Assembly: GCF_001468125.1 (NCBI RefSeq)
Contig: NZ_LNYT01000007.1
Location: 111,125 to 175,124, forward strand
Source: Legionella rubrilucens
GTDB taxonomy: Bacteria; Pseudomonadota; Gammaproteobacteria; Legionellales; Legionellaceae
Reading direction: 5' to 3'
DNA length: 64,000 bases
A program made the translations under genes and the position numbers. Position 1 is the stretch's first letter; every line of letters begins with the position of its first letter. Below are positions 46,306 through 56,800 of this stretch, in pieces. Below the pieces are notes generated by a model, which had not been told where the DNA came from, ran no database searches, and saw nothing but the letters and a program-made list of their open reading frames with translations.

Positions 46306-47833
46306 CTTCCACCAGAAGTGCGTGGCCTGTCATGTCGGCTGGTTTGTCAATGCCGAGAAGGGCCAGGATTGTGGGCGCCACGTCAATCAGACTGCCCTTG
46401 GTTTGTTTAAAATGCCAATCCGCGCCCACGTATAAAAAGGGCACTGGCTCACTGGTATGCGCCGTGTGAGCCTGATTGGTTGTCTTGTCAAACATGCATT
46501 CTGCGTTGCCATGATCGGCGGTGATTAACAGGGCGCCGCCCACCTCGGCAAGAATCTGCCACACATTGTGCATGCATTGATCCAGGCATTCAATGGCGCG
46601 AACGGTGGCCTGGAAGTCGCCGGTATGGCCGACCATGTCGGCATTGGCATAATTGCAGATGATGACATCGTAGGCATCGCTTTTAATGGCATCGATGAGC
46701 GTGCGGGTTAATTCCGGTGCGCTCATCTCCGGCACCAAATCGTACGTGGCGACAGGCGGGGAGGGGATGAGAATGCGATCCTCGTTGGCAAACACCTGCT
46801 CATTGCCGCCATTAAAAAAGAAAGTCACATGGGCGTATTTTTCCGTTTCGGCAATGCGAAGCTGAGTCAATCCCTGACGGGATAACACTTCCCCAAGGGT
46901 GTTACGCAAGCTGAGGGGAGGGAAGGCCGTCTCCGTTAAAAAATGCTTGGCGTAACGGGTCATGGTGACAAAATGCGTTAAAACCGGCTGTTCCTGACGA
47001 ATAAAACCATCAAAATCCTCATCAATAAACGCCTGCGTCAATTGCCGGGCCCGGTCAGCCCGGAAATTAAAAAAGAAAATGGAATCGCCCGATTCAATGG
47101 CACGGCCTTCACCAATGACGGTAGGCGGTATGAACTCATCGGTTTTCTTTTCATCATAAAAGCTCCGGATCGCACTTTCGGCAGTGGAGAAACGGTAACT
47201 GCTTTTGCCCTCCGTAAGCATACGGTACACCGGGGCAACGCGTTCCCAGCGTTTATCCCGGTCCATAGCAAAGTAGCGCCCGCAGAGCGAGGCGATGGTG
47301 GCTGACGGGGCCTGTTCAAGCTCGGCATTTAAGGCGGCCAGGCTTTGCAGCGCGCTTTGCGGCGGCGTGTCGCGGCCGTCCAGGAACAGATGCAGGTAAA
47401 CCCGATTGAACTGCTGCTCGTGACACAGGCGCAGGAAGGCAAACAGATGTTGCTCATGACTGTGCACGCCGCCGGGCGATAACAATCCCATGACATGCAG
47501 CGCCTTGTTTTGTGCTTTCATGTCGTTAATGACGTCAATAAAAAGGGGGTTATTGGCAAATTCCCCGCTGGCAATGGCTTCGTTGATGCGGGTGTAATCC
47601 TGATAAATGACTCGTCCCGCGCCGATGTGCATATGCCCCACTTCGGAATTGCCCATTTGCTGGTCAGGAAGCCCTACCTCATGCCCGGAGGCCTCAAGCA
47701 GAACATGGGGGCGGGTATGCCACCATTCATCCCATTGCGGCGTGTTGGCTGCAGCGATAGCATTGTGGGCCTTGTCGTTTTGATAGCCCCAGCCGTCAAG
47801 AATCATCAGGACGATTGGTTTCCGAGGTTGCAT
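46286..47833 (-). CDS. gpmI: Phosphoglycerate mutase, 2,3-bisphosphoglycerate-independent
   Basis: This manganese enzyme interconverts 3- and 2-phosphoglycerate in glycolysis and gluconeogenesis. The 515 residues have the alkaline-phosphatase-type start VLMILDGWGYQ, the catalytic Ser in QQMGNSEVGHMHIG, RDTPPQSA, and the metal-binding ADHGNAE near the C-terminus. It is the first of the gpmI-envC-ctpA run. The ATG 47833 is the only sensible start. Confidence 0.97.
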   Translation of the reverse strand: MQPRKPIVLMILDGWGYQNDKAHNAIAAANTPQWDEWWHTRPHVLLEASGHEVGLPDQQMGNSEVGHMHIGAGRVIYQDYTRINEAIASGEFANNPLFIDVINDMKAQNKALHVMGLLSPGGVHSHEQHLFAFLRLCHEQQFNRVYLHLFLDGRDTPPQSALQSLAALNAELEQAPSATIASLCGRYFAMDRDKRWERVAPVYRMLTEGKSSYRFSTAESAIRSFYDEKKTDEFIPPTVIGEGRAIESGDSIFFFNFRADRARQLTQAFIDEDFDGFIRQEQPVLTHFVTMTRYAKHFLTETAFPPLSLRNTLGEVLSRQGLTQLRIAETEKYAHVTFFFNGGNEQVFANEDRILIPSPPVATYDLVPEMSAPELTRTLIDAIKSDAYDVIICNYANADMVGHTGDFQATVRAIECLDQCMHNVWQILAEVGGALLITADHGNAECMFDKTTNQAHTAHTSEPVPFLYVGADWHFKQTKGSLIDVAPTILALLGIDKPADMTGHALLVEDDVNSH

Positions 47834-48148
47834 TGTAGCTCCGTAAGGCAGTTGATTGGGTTTGAAACACCGATTCCTATTATTACATTTACCTGAGCGA
47901 TTGACGAGACTGTCCGGTTAGAATATCGCCGTCAGTGAGCAGGGTGGATAAGTCTCTTTTTTTAAATGGGGTTTATTTTTAAAGCGGCCAATGCTTCGCC
48001 AGGTTTTCCCTGATTAATTGCTTCAGAGAGTCAATGGCGGGATTGGCTGCTGGCATTGGGTTAAATTCTAATCGATTTAATTTTGAACAGTGCAATGGTT
48101 TGCTGGTCAGGCGGCAATCCTGTTTTGCCCGGTTTTAGGGCGATGGGT
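47834..48148. other. 315-bp gap with no defended gene
   Basis: The gap lies between gpmI and the flavoprotein gene, both minus strand. The minus strand has a ~50-codon frame ending at 47979 with an internal ATG at 48056 (25 aa, MPAANPAIDSLKQLIR), which could be a gene remnant or a tiny protein; I see no ribosome site. gpmI's promoter should lie near 47850-47920. Nothing else stands out. Confidence 0.4.
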
Positions 48149-49576
48149 CTAAAACCACGACAAAAACCGGACAATTTTCTTAACCCAGGGTGAAAACAGT
48201 TTAGGCGCGTAGAATTGGCTGGCTAAGCGCTTACTGAGTTCATTGCGGGTAGGGTAGGGAGTGATGGTGTCGGTAAACAGGCGTAAAGATCGGCCTTCCC
48301 GGACAGCGACTATCCAGGGGAAAATCAGCTCGCCTGCATTATCAGCGCACAGGCTGGCCCCTAAAATCCTGCCTTTCCTGGTAACAATGACTTTAAGCAG
48401 GCCCAGGGTATTTCCCTCGGTATGCGCGCGGTCATTGGCTTTAAAATCCAATTGAAGGATGTGGTATTGTTTGGGGTGTTGCAACGCCTCCCGTTCACTC
48501 ATACCGACCTGGGCGAGTTCAGGGTGGGTGTAAGTGACGCGGGGAATTGCTTTTTCCTGTCGTTTGGCTGGCAATTTAAAAGCAATCTGTTTTAAAACAA
48601 TGCCTGCATGATCATTGGCCACATGGGTAAACTGAAGGCCGCCGGCCGCGTCGCCGATTGCAAAAACACGCCGGTTGCTGGTACGAAGTTTTTTATCGAC
48701 TTCAATGCGTTGGCTGTGGCAGCGGATCCCCGCGGCGTCAAGCCCCAAATCATCCACCCTGACTTGTCTGCCCGCAGCCACCAACAAGTGGCTGCCTGAA
48801 AGCTCAAGGCTTTTTTCATGATGTTTCGCCACAAGACGGATGCCGTCTGGATCACCCTTAATGTGGTTGATCTCAACTCCCTCATACAGGTGTACGCCGG
48901 TTCCTTGCATGGACATACGGACAATGGCAGTGCAATCCTGATCCTCGCGATTTAACAGGACATCGCTTTCCAGCAATGACACGTGGCTGCCCAGCATGGC
49001 AAAAGCTTGTGCCAATTCACAACCAATGGGGCCGCCGCCGATAACCAATAGATGCCTGGGGAGTTGAGTTAGGCTGAAAATCGTTTCATTGGTTAAATAG
49101 GGAACATCGCTGAGGCCGGGTATGGGCGGTATGGCTGGCGAAGAGCCCGTGGCGATGACGATGTGTCGGGCTTTAATTGCATAATCACCCGCTTGAATGG
49201 TGTTTTTATCCATAAAGCGAGCCTCAGCCTGAATGACTTTTACGCCCAAGGATTCAAAACGTTCCACGGAATCATGCACGGCTAAGGTGTCAATGGTGTC
49301 ACGGACATGCTGCATCACCTGATGAAAGTCCAGTTGCTCACGTGGACTTGAAAAATGAATAAGCCCCAGTGCCTGGCTATGGCGCGCATGCCAGAAATTT
49401 TTGGCGCAGGCGATTAAGGCTTTGGAGGGAACGCAGCCATAATTCAGACAGTCGCCGCCCATGAGGCCTTTTTCAATGAGAATGACATTCAAGCCCAACT
49501 GGCTTAAGCCCGCGGCAAGACTTAAACCGGCCGCACCGGCGCCAAGGATGGCGGTGTCGCAATGCAATGAATTCAT
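48149..49576 (-). CDS. FAD-dependent pyridine nucleotide-disulfide oxidoreductase (dihydrolipoamide dehydrogenase/mercuric reductase-like)
   Basis: A 475-residue class I flavoprotein disulfide reductase: FAD-binding ILGAGAAGLSLAAG at the start, the redox-active pair in GGDCLNYGCVPSKA, NAD(P)-binding GGGPIGCELAQ, and GDAAGGLQFTHVA. The C-terminal dimerisation domain is present, but the usual HPHPT-type His-Pro segment of lipoamide dehydrogenase is altered (TDTITPYPTRNE), as in MerA-like orphan reductases. It has no N-terminal heavy-metal domain and no mer or pyruvate-dehydrogenase genes next to it. The substrate is unknown. The C-terminus is unusually basic and hydrophobic (WVKKIVRFLSWF). Confidence 0.88.
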   Translation of the reverse strand: MNSLHCDTAILGAGAAGLSLAAGLSQLGLNVILIEKGLMGGDCLNYGCVPSKALIACAKNFWHARHSQALGLIHFSSPREQLDFHQVMQHVRDTIDTLAVHDSVERFESLGVKVIQAEARFMDKNTIQAGDYAIKARHIVIATGSSPAIPPIPGLSDVPYLTNETIFSLTQLPRHLLVIGGGPIGCELAQAFAMLGSHVSLLESDVLLNREDQDCTAIVRMSMQGTGVHLYEGVEINHIKGDPDGIRLVAKHHEKSLELSGSHLLVAAGRQVRVDDLGLDAAGIRCHSQRIEVDKKLRTSNRRVFAIGDAAGGLQFTHVANDHAGIVLKQIAFKLPAKRQEKAIPRVTYTHPELAQVGMSEREALQHPKQYHILQLDFKANDRAHTEGNTLGLLKVIVTRKGRILGASLCADNAGELIFPWIVAVREGRSLRLFTDTITPYPTRNELSKRLASQFYAPKLFSPWVKKIVRFLSWF

Positions 49577-49721
49577 GGTGTCCGTTTGGCTTTGGGATAA
49601 TGCTTTACCTTAGTTCATGGCACCGAGGCGGGTCAATCCGCGACTTCCTTCAGACAGTACTTAAAATTTTTGTTCAAAGCGGTTAGACTATCGCCTCATC
49701 GAAGTCGTAGGAAGAAATGGT

Positions 49722-50456
49722 TTGAAGAGTAAATTACCGCAGCATATCGCCATTGTGATGGACGGTAATGGGCGCTGGGCTGAAAGTCGAGGCATGCTTC
49801 GTTTTGAAGGTCATAAAGCAGGAATTGCTACAGTTAAAACAGTCATCCGATCCTGCCTGGAGCATCAAATCCCTGTTTTGAGCCTGTTTGCCTTCAGCAG
49901 TGAAAACTGGTCGCGTCCCGAGCGCGAGGTGGAGTTTCTAATGCAGCTCTTCCTGACCACACTTCGCCATGAAGTCCAGGAGTTACACCAAAAAGCCATC
50001 TGCCTGCGTTTTACCGGTAACCGGCAAGGCCTGCCGCCGGCCATTTGTGCTGAAATGGAGATTGCTGAACACTTAACCAAAGATAACCAGGGTCTGATTT
50101 TAAATCTGGTCTTAAATTACGGGGGCAAATGGGAGATAACCCAGGCGGCTAAAAAAATAGCTGAGCAGGTGAGTACCGGCAGGCTTCGCCTCGATGAAAT
50201 CAATGAAACCACGCTCAATCAGCAGTTGTGTACCCACGATTTGCCGGAGCCTGATTTTTTTATCCGAACCAGCGGGGAGCGGCGTATCAGCAACTTCTTT
50301 CTATGGCAGTTAGCCTACACGGAATTGTATTTTACTGACACCCTTTGGCCTGATTTTACTGCGGTGGAATTTGAAGAGGCCTTGCTCAGTTTTAAACAGC
50401 GTGAGCGCCGTTACGGAAAAACGTCACAACAGGTAAGCGAGAAAGAGTATGTTTAA
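49722..50456 (+). CDS. uppS: Undecaprenyl diphosphate synthase
   Basis: UppS builds the C55 lipid carrier used for peptidoglycan and O-antigen. The family signature [13 protein letters not shown] with the catalytic Asp, [19 protein letters not shown] and [11 protein letters not shown] is complete in 244 residues. The start is TTG 49722 (AGGA about 10 nt upstream): the only nearby ATG, at 49717, is out of frame. It heads the envelope run uppS-cdsA-rseP; cdsA overlaps it by 8 bp. Confidence 0.95.
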   Translation: MKSKLPQHIAIVMDGNGRWAESRGMLRFEGHKAGIATVKTVIRSCLEHQIPVLSLFAFSSENWSRPEREVEFLMQLFLTTLRHEVQELHQKAICLRFTGNRQGLPPAICAEMEIAEHLTKDNQGLILNLVLNYGGKWEITQAAKKIAEQVSTGRLRLDEINETTLNQQLCTHDLPEPDFFIRTSGERRISNFFLWQLAYTELYFTDTLWPDFTAVEFEEALLSFKQRERRYGKTSQQVSEKEYV

Positions 50457-51264
50457 GCAGCGATTAATAACCACCCTGATTTTAGTTCCCGCCGTACTGG
50501 CCGCTATTCATTATTCCAACTTCTGGGTGTTTGCTGCAGCGGTTTTTCTGCTGGTCATGGCCTGCGGTCTGGAGTGGTTGCCGCTTATCCCTGTTGTGCA
50601 TATTCCTGTCAGGTTGTTGATTCTTGCAGGGTTATTGGTTTGCGCCTTATTAATTCACCTGGTTATCGGGTATTGGCTTATCGCTGGATTAGCCCTTTGG
50701 TTTTTATTGATTTTTGCCGTCCTGTTGTTTCCTTCATCGCAACGTGTCTGGGGAAATCGACCGGTGGTCACCAGCCTGTGTTTTGCCCTGTTGCCTCTTT
50801 TTGGTCAAAGTCTGCTGAGTATTTATGAGCTTGAGGGTGGCAAAGAACTGATTTTTTATCTATTGTTTTTTGTATGGGCTGCCGATATCGGCGCTTATCT
50901 TGCAGGGAAACAGTGGGGAAAACACAAGCTTATTCCGGTGGTCAGTCCGGGGAAAACCCTGGAAGGGTTAGCCGGCGGCGCTGTGTTGGCCTCCGTGGTT
51001 GCCGTTTCAGGCTATTGGTATTTTCAACCCCATGCGCCGTTAATGTGGGTTCTCATTAACGTCCTGGTGTTTTTTATCGCGCTTTTAGGCGATTTGTTCA
51101 TCAGCATCCTGAAGCGACGCCAGCATGTTAAAGACACAGGGCACCTAATCCCGGGCCATGGCGGGGTACTCGATCGTCTGGATAGTCTTATCGCTGCTGC
51201 TCCTGCTTTTTATTTTGGGCTTGAATACCTGGTTTCGGGGACACTCAAATGGCTTATACATTAG
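50449..51264 (+). CDS. cdsA: Phosphatidate cytidylyltransferase
   Basis: CdsA makes CDP-diacylglycerol, the precursor of all phospholipids, in the inner membrane. The 271-residue protein has about seven to eight hydrophobic segments and the C-terminal CDS signature (from [18 protein letters not shown] to DRLDS), plus [18 protein letters not shown]. It overlaps uppS and rseP on both sides, so the three are translated in a coupled way. Confidence 0.96.
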   Translation: MFKQRLITTLILVPAVLAAIHYSNFWVFAAAVFLLVMACGLEWLPLIPVVHIPVRLLILAGLLVCALLIHLVIGYWLIAGLALWFLLIFAVLLFPSSQRVWGNRPVVTSLCFALLPLFGQSLLSIYELEGGKELIFYLLFFVWAADIGAYLAGKQWGKHKLIPVVSPGKTLEGLAGGAVLASVVAVSGYWYFQPHAPLMWVLINVLVFFIALLGDLFISILKRRQHVKDTGHLIPGHGGVLDRLDSLIAAAPAFYFGLEYLVSGTLKWLIH

Positions 51265-52601
51265 TTTTTTTTGTTTTAGCGCTGTTGCTTTTAGTGACAG
51301 TGCATGAGTTCGGGCATTTTATAGTCGCCCGTTTATGCGGCGTTAAAGTGCTTCGTTTCTCATTTGGTTTCGGTAAAGTGCTGTTTCGCTGGCACGACAG
51401 GCAAGGGACGGAGTACGCCTGGTCTTTGCTGCCTTTGGGTGGTTATGTCAAGATGCTGGATGAAGGCGAGGGGGAGGTGCCGGCAGAAGAACGTCACCTC
51501 GCCTTTAATAATAAACCAGTCTGGGCAAGGATTGCCATTGTCGCCGCCGGCCCTCTGTTTAATCTGATTTTTGCCTTTCTCGCCCTCTGGCTTGTCCTGG
51601 TTATCGGTATTTATTCACTGGCCCCCATGATCGAAGCCGTCAAGCCGGGTAGCCTCGCCCACAAGGCGGGACTCAGCGCCCAACAGGAAATCATTCGGCT
51701 GAATGATGAGCCTGTTCGGAGCTGGCGTGATTTCCAGTACCTGCTCCTGCCTCTGGTGGGCAGCGATGAAACTGTGTCCATGACCGTGAAGCCTATGGCT
51801 GGCGGCAAACCTAAGACCGTACTGCTACCCTTGAGCGAATGGCAACTCGATGCGCAAAAACCGGATCCGCTTGCCAGTCTGGGTATTACCCCTTTCATCC
51901 CCACCATTCCGCCGGTTGTGGGGGAGGTGATGGAGGACTCACCAGCCGAAAAAGCAGGTCTGACCTTAAACGATACCATTCAGACCGTCGACGGCAAACC
52001 GCTGTCTGATTGGCTTGATCTGGTGGAGATTGTCAAAAAGAACCCGGATCGGGTGCTGAGGCTTGGCATTCTCCGTGACGGCAAAAGTGACACCGTGGTG
52101 CTTCGTACGGGCAGTAAAGACGTTAACGGCAGTCAGGAAGGCTACATCGGTATTCGTTCGAAAAAAGTGGATTGGCCCAAAGAATGGCTGCGTGTGCAGC
52201 GGGAAGGTCCAATTGCGGCCCTTGGCACGGCTTTGCGTCAGACGGTGGATTTAACGGCTACGACGTTTTCCCTGATTGGCCGATTTGTCACAGGCAAGCT
52301 GGCTTTAAAAACCATCAGCGGCCCTGTAGGAATCGCCCAGGGTGCAGGTGAATCGGCGCGTAGCGGTATTGCCTATTATTTGTCTTTCCTGGCTTTGGTC
52401 AGCATCAGCCTTGGGGTACTTAATTTATTACCGATTCCTATGTTGGATGGCGGTCATCTGCTGTATTATTTCATCGAAATCATTATCCGCCGCCCATTAT
52501 CTGAAGGGATACGAGCCGCCGGATTGTATGTTGGATTGGCCTTCCTCATTGCATTGACGGTTCTGGCATTAACCAATGATATTTCGCGATTAACCAGTTG
52601 A
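51249..52601 (+). CDS. rseP: RseP, site-2 zinc metalloprotease
   Basis: RseP cleaves membrane-embedded anti-sigma factor (RseA) in the sigma-E envelope stress path and removes signal peptide remnants. The 450 residues show the zinc motif VHEFGHFIVA in the first membrane segment, two PDZ domains in the periplasm (about 125-195 and 215-285) and the third ligand in PIPMLDGGHLLYY near the C-terminus. It overlaps cdsA by 16 bp. Confidence 0.96.
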   Translation: MAYTLVFFVLALLLLVTVHEFGHFIVARLCGVKVLRFSFGFGKVLFRWHDRQGTEYAWSLLPLGGYVKMLDEGEGEVPAEERHLAFNNKPVWARIAIVAAGPLFNLIFAFLALWLVLVIGIYSLAPMIEAVKPGSLAHKAGLSAQQEIIRLNDEPVRSWRDFQYLLLPLVGSDETVSMTVKPMAGGKPKTVLLPLSEWQLDAQKPDPLASLGITPFIPTIPPVVGEVMEDSPAEKAGLTLNDTIQTVDGKPLSDWLDLVEIVKKNPDRVLRLGILRDGKSDTVVLRTGSKDVNGSQEGYIGIRSKKVDWPKEWLRVQREGPIAALGTALRQTVDLTATTFSLIGRFVTGKLALKTISGPVGIAQGAGESARSGIAYYLSFLALVSISLGVLNLLPIPMLDGGHLLYYFIEIIIRRPLSEGIRAAGLYVGLAFLIALTVLALTNDISRLTS

Positions 52602-52700
52602 CGGAGATAAGCCCTTGATTCTGGCTTACTCTTCCATCAGCCGGTTTTTTGTGTCTCAGGAAAGGAACAGAAACAGGATTTAACTTGATCCATTGTTTGC

Positions 52701-52727
52701 TTGACAGCGCTTGTCAGTTCCTATAAA
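52701..52727 (+). promoter_or_regulatory. Promoter-like element upstream of bamA
   Basis: A perfect -35 TTGACA (52701-52706) and TATAAA (52722-52727) are separated by 15 nt, slightly short. The spacer and -35 hold an inverted repeat TGACA-N5-TGTCA (52702-52716) that could be an operator. It lies 81-107 nt before the bamA start. Confidence 0.5.
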
Positions 52728-52807
52728 AGGATTGCAAATTTTGAATTATTCCCGCCGGTTTGAAACCCGGCATTCGTTTTAGTTGTAGTGCTGGACGTAA
52801 AATAATA

Positions 52808-55120
52808 ATGAATAAAGTCAGTAAAAAAATTTTCCTGGGTGTATGCTGTTCATCGCTTCTTACCTGGACAGCAGCCGTTAACGCCGCGAATGGGTTTATT
52901 GTTCGCGACATCAAAGTCACCGGCCTTCAGCGCGTCAGTGTGGGAACAGTGCTTAATTATTTACCTGTGCAGGTGGGTGAAGAAGTCAGCGCCGCGAGCA
53001 CCGGGCAAATTATCCGTGCTCTGTATGATACCGGTTTTTTTCAGTCGGTTTCGCTTGAGCGCCAGGGAAACACCTTGATTGTCAACGTCATTGAACGGGC
53101 AACCATTGGCTCCATCAACCTGACAGGCAACAAGGAAATCCCTTCCGACAAATTAAAAGAATTACTGAAACAAATGGGACTGGCCAAGGGGCGCGTTTTC
53201 CAGCGTTCCGCCCTTGAGCGCCTTGAAAAAGAGCTGAAGCAGGCTTACAACGCACGCGGGAAATACAACGCCCGCATTGAGACCAAGGTGACAGCGCTCA
53301 CCGAAAACCGGGTGGCCATCGCCATTAATGTGTCAGAAGGCCGTGTGGCGCGTATTAAAGAGATTAAGTTCATCGGCAACCATGATTTTTCAAGCAATGA
53401 ACTCATGCCGGAATTGTCGTTGTCCACCAGCGGCATCTTCACCTATTTCACTAAAAAAGATCAGTATTCCAAAACAGCAATGGATGCCTCGCTTGAGTCC
53501 CTGCGCTCCTTTTACCTGGATCGCGGGTATTTGAAATTCAATGTGGTGTCCTCGCAGGTGATGTTGTCGCCGGATAAAAAAGATGTTTTTATCAATATCC
53601 ATATTGAAGAAGGGCCGCAGTACCGCTTTGCGGGCTATGCTGTAATGGGTAAAACCGTATTGCCCAAAGAAAAAATCGATTCATTGATTCAGGTGAAGAA
53701 AGGGGATGTGTTTTCCCGTAAGAAAGTGACGGAAAGCATTTCCGCCATTGGTCTTGCTTTAGGGGATGTGGGGTACGGCTTCCCGGCGATCAATGCCGAG
53801 CCGCGCCTGGATGAAGAAAACAAAACCGTGTTCATTACCTTTGTGGTCGAACCCGGCCGGCATGTGTATGTGCGCCGCATTAATTTCCATGGCAATACCA
53901 AGACGGCCGATTATGTGTTACGCAACGTCATCCGTCAGGATGAGGGATCGCTGCTCTCGCTGCATAACATTAAAGAATCCGAACGCCAGTTGCGTTTATT
54001 GGGGTATTTAAAAGACATTAACGTCAAGACTACCCCTGTGCCGGGTGCCAATAATCAGGTTGATCTGGATGTGAACGTCGAAGAGGCCCCCTCTGCCGAA
54101 GCCACAGCCTCGATCGGTTATGGCACCAACGGACCCACGTTCAATACAGCCTTTAATCAGCATAACTTCATGGGGACTGGCCGTTCCATGGGCATTGGTT
54201 TTAATGCGAGCTACTGGGGTCAGGATTATTCGCTTAATTATTACAACCCGTTTTATACCAAAACCGGTATAGGACGCGGCTTTAATTTGTATTATCAGGT
54301 GGTTGATCCGCAAAAACTCGATGTCAGTGCCTACTCGTCTGATCGTTGGGGCGGGGATATTAATTACAACGTGCTGCTCAGCGAGAAAAGCAGCCTGCAG
54401 TTTGGTTATGGTTATCAGGATCTGAATATTAAATCCGTCGGTTTCGTCCAGCAGATTCAGAATTTCGTCGACATTCATGGGCGTCACTTCCAGGAAATCC
54501 GTTTATCGGCAGGGTGGAACAGAAACAGTTACGATCAGCTGCCATTCCCAACCAGTGGTATGAACCAACAGGCGACGGCCATGGTGGCCTTACCGGCGAC
54601 ATCATCGTCACTGTCTTATTACAAAACCAGTTACATGGCGCACTTGTACCAGCCGCTGTTTAAAGGGTTTATCTTTTCAGTACTGGGTAATGTGGGCTAC
54701 GGTAACCAGTTCGATAATCAAGGTTTGCCCTTCTTTGAAAACTATTATGCCGGGGGTATCGCGCAGCCTGGGCAGGTCCGGGGTTACAGCAGTTACTCAC
54801 TCGGTCCCCAGGACAATACCGGAAATGCCATTGGTGCCAACTTCCTGGTCAATGGCACTGCCTCCTTGATTTTCCCGTACCCGTTAAGCCGGGACAATGT
54901 ACGTACTTCCGTCTTTGTTGATGCGGGTAATGTGTTTGTCCGCGGAACGCCTGCAAACCTGGCGGGTTCCGATGCTGGCCCTCTGCGTTATTCGGCGGGT
55001 GTTTCACTGGAATGGCGCTCACCGTTTGGCCCTCTGGCCTTCAGTGTGGCGAAACCCTTGAATAAACAACCGGGTGATGATGAACAGGTCTTCCAGTTTA
55101 CATTATCCTCCGGTTTCTAA
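52808..55120 (+). CDS. bamA: Outer membrane protein assembly factor BamA
   Basis: BamA is the core of the machine that inserts beta-barrel proteins into the outer membrane. The 770-residue precursor has a signal peptide (cleaved near VNAANG), five POTRA domains (FIVRDIKVTGLQRVSVGTV begins the first) and a C-terminal 16-stranded barrel ending in Phe (FTLSSGF), with VRGYSS-type sequence in the L6 loop (QVRGYSSYSLG). The frame is open to 52760, but ATG 52808 (MNKVSKKIF) begins the signal peptide. It is preceded by rseP and followed by skp, as in most gammaproteobacteria. Confidence 0.97.
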   Translation: MNKVSKKIFLGVCCSSLLTWTAAVNAANGFIVRDIKVTGLQRVSVGTVLNYLPVQVGEEVSAASTGQIIRALYDTGFFQSVSLERQGNTLIVNVIERATIGSINLTGNKEIPSDKLKELLKQMGLAKGRVFQRSALERLEKELKQAYNARGKYNARIETKVTALTENRVAIAINVSEGRVARIKEIKFIGNHDFSSNELMPELSLSTSGIFTYFTKKDQYSKTAMDASLESLRSFYLDRGYLKFNVVSSQVMLSPDKKDVFINIHIEEGPQYRFAGYAVMGKTVLPKEKIDSLIQVKKGDVFSRKKVTESISAIGLALGDVGYGFPAINAEPRLDEENKTVFITFVVEPGRHVYVRRINFHGNTKTADYVLRNVIRQDEGSLLSLHNIKESERQLRLLGYLKDINVKTTPVPGANNQVDLDVNVEEAPSAEATASIGYGTNGPTFNTAFNQHNFMGTGRSMGIGFNASYWGQDYSLNYYNPFYTKTGIGRGFNLYYQVVDPQKLDVSAYSSDRWGGDINYNVLLSEKSSLQFGYGYQDLNIKSVGFVQQIQNFVDIHGRHFQEIRLSAGWNRNSYDQLPFPTSGMNQQATAMVALPATSSSLSYYKTSYMAHLYQPLFKGFIFSVLGNVGYGNQFDNQGLPFFENYYAGGIAQPGQVRGYSSYSLGPQDNTGNAIGANFLVNGTASLIFPYPLSRDNVRTSVFVDAGNVFVRGTPANLAGSDAGPLRYSAGVSLEWRSPFGPLAFSVAKPLNKQPGDDEQVFQFTLSSGF

Positions 55121-55221
55121 AAACGAATGCTGGCCTCATTGAGGGGTTGATGGCAAGACGGATATAAAACCCCGATAATTCTTGCCATTTGCGTTGCACA
55201 ATTGTCGCAACCGCCTTTGAA

Positions 55222-55233
55222 TTATGCTAGCAT
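55222..55233 (+). promoter_or_regulatory. Candidate -10 element upstream of skp
   Basis: TTATGCTAGCAT, identical to the element before pssA (14971-14982). TATGCT is a plausible -10 hexamer 33 nt before the skp ATG. A near-palindrome centred on ACAATTGT lies just upstream (55193-55210). Confidence 0.4.
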
Positions 55234-55260
55234 CATAGCCTTTCAACCAGGAGATAAATC

Positions 55261-55761
55261 ATGAAGTGTGTTAGCGGGTTTTTAATGGCGTTGGTTTTCA
55301 GCTTGGGTGCTGCTAATGCCTTTGCCGATTGGTCAAAAATTGGTGTTGTTGATTTGCAGAAAATCATGCAAACCTCATCCCAGATGAAAGCGATCCAGCA
55401 AAAACTGGAGAAGGAATTCAAACCTCGCCGTGATAAATTAGTGGCCATGGAAGAAAGCCTTAAAAAAGACATGGAAAAATTCAAGCGTGAAAGCACCGTG
55501 ATGAGCCAGGCTCAGAAGAAAGAGCTTGAGAAAAAAATTGTTGCTGCACAACAGAATTTCGAACGTCAAGGCCAACAGTACCAGCAGGAATTGAGCACCG
55601 CTCATAATGAAGCCATGGAAGAGTTGTACGGTAAAATCCGTAAAGCCATCACCAAAGTGGCTGAAACTGAAAAATACGATCTGATTCTTCAGAAAGATGC
55701 TGCACCCTTCAGCGACAACAAGTTGGATATTACTGCCAGTGTCATGAAAAACATCGATTGA
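55261..55761 (+). CDS. skp: Periplasmic chaperone Skp (OmpH)
   Basis: Skp holds unfolded outer-membrane proteins on their way to BamA. The 166-residue precursor has a signal peptide (cut near ANAFA), the [14 protein letters not shown] start of the mature domain and long charged helices (residues ~45-130) that form the tentacles. It sits between bamA and lpxD as usual. AGGAGA lies upstream of the ATG. Confidence 0.93.
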   Translation: MKCVSGFLMALVFSLGAANAFADWSKIGVVDLQKIMQTSSQMKAIQQKLEKEFKPRRDKLVAMEESLKKDMEKFKRESTVMSQAQKKELEKKIVAAQQNFERQGQQYQQELSTAHNEAMEELYGKIRKAITKVAETEKYDLILQKDAAPFSDNKLDITASVMKNID

Positions 55762-55765
55762 TTTC

Positions 55766-56800
55766 GTGACTACAGCATATACCCTCAGGGAATTGGCTGA
55801 CCTCTTGAGCGGCAATCTGCACGGTGATGCAGCGTTGCTGATTCAAGGGGTTTCTTCATTAGTGAGGGCTCAAAAAAATCAAATAGCCTGTTTCGACAAT
55901 ACCGCTCAGTTCGATTTATTATCAAAAACCCGGGCGGGGGCTGTGCTTCTCGCACCACAGCAGGTTAGAGACTTTCCTTTCAGTTGCATTTCCGTACCTA
56001 ATCCCTGGGAATCAATACATTTAGTGGCCAATTTGTTTAAAATTGCGCCAATTAAAAGACAAGGCATTCATCAATCTGCTATTATTTCACCCACGGCGGA
56101 GCTGCCTCAGCACGTTTTCATTGATGCGCACGCCATGATTGGTGAGCGTGTGGTGATAGCCCCCGGTGTTTGTGTCGGTGCCCATTGTGTGATCGAAAAG
56201 GATGTGTTTATTGGGGCGCAGACAATCATTGAACCCGGTGCAGTCATCGGAGCCGGAACGGTCATCGGTGCGCAAACCTATGTCGGCAGCGGTGTGGTGA
56301 TTGGCGCTAACCCCTTTAACAATCTCAAGGATAAAGGGTATTGGCACACAAGCCATGCCCTCGGCGGCACAGTAATCGGCGATCGAGTCCTGATTGGCGC
56401 GAACACCGTCATCGCCCGCGGCTCCTTGAGTGACACCTGCATTGGTGAAAATGTTTGTATCGATAATTTGGTACATATTGCGCATGATGTTACTATTGGC
56501 GCTCACACAGCCATTGCTGGCTGCGCGGTTATCGGGGCGTTTGTACGCATCGGCGGCCATTGTGTGATTGGCGGGGCAAGCTGCATTGCGGCAAATGTTC
56601 ATCTTGCCAACGAAGTGGTTATTACCGGAATGTCCACCGTCAGCAAAAGCCTGCAAAGGGCCGGTGTGTATTCTTCCGGTACCCTGGTCAGCGAACATCA
56701 ACGCTGGCGACGCAATGCGGCTCGTTTTCGACGCCTGGACGATTACGTGGCGCGATTGGCGAAATTGGAAAAAAAGGGGCAGGACGACTCCATGAGTTGA
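55766..56800 (+). CDS. lpxD: UDP-3-O-acylglucosamine N-acyltransferase
   Basis: LpxD adds the second acyl chain in lipid A synthesis. The 344-residue protein has the N-terminal uridine-binding domain and a left-handed beta-helix of hexapeptide repeats (about residues 105-300, with [14 protein letters not shown]-type repeats), including NLVHIAHDV with the catalytic His. The start is GTG 55766, 4 nt after the skp stop. The other lipid A genes fabZ and lpxA follow. Confidence 0.95.
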   Translation: MTTAYTLRELADLLSGNLHGDAALLIQGVSSLVRAQKNQIACFDNTAQFDLLSKTRAGAVLLAPQQVRDFPFSCISVPNPWESIHLVANLFKIAPIKRQGIHQSAIISPTAELPQHVFIDAHAMIGERVVIAPGVCVGAHCVIEKDVFIGAQTIIEPGAVIGAGTVIGAQTYVGSGVVIGANPFNNLKDKGYWHTSHALGGTVIGDRVLIGANTVIARGSLSDTCIGENVCIDNLVHIAHDVTIGAHTAIAGCAVIGAFVRIGGHCVIGGASCIAANVHLANEVVITGMSTVSKSLQRAGVYSSGTLVSEHQRWRRNAARFRRLDDYVARLAKLEKKGQDDSMS

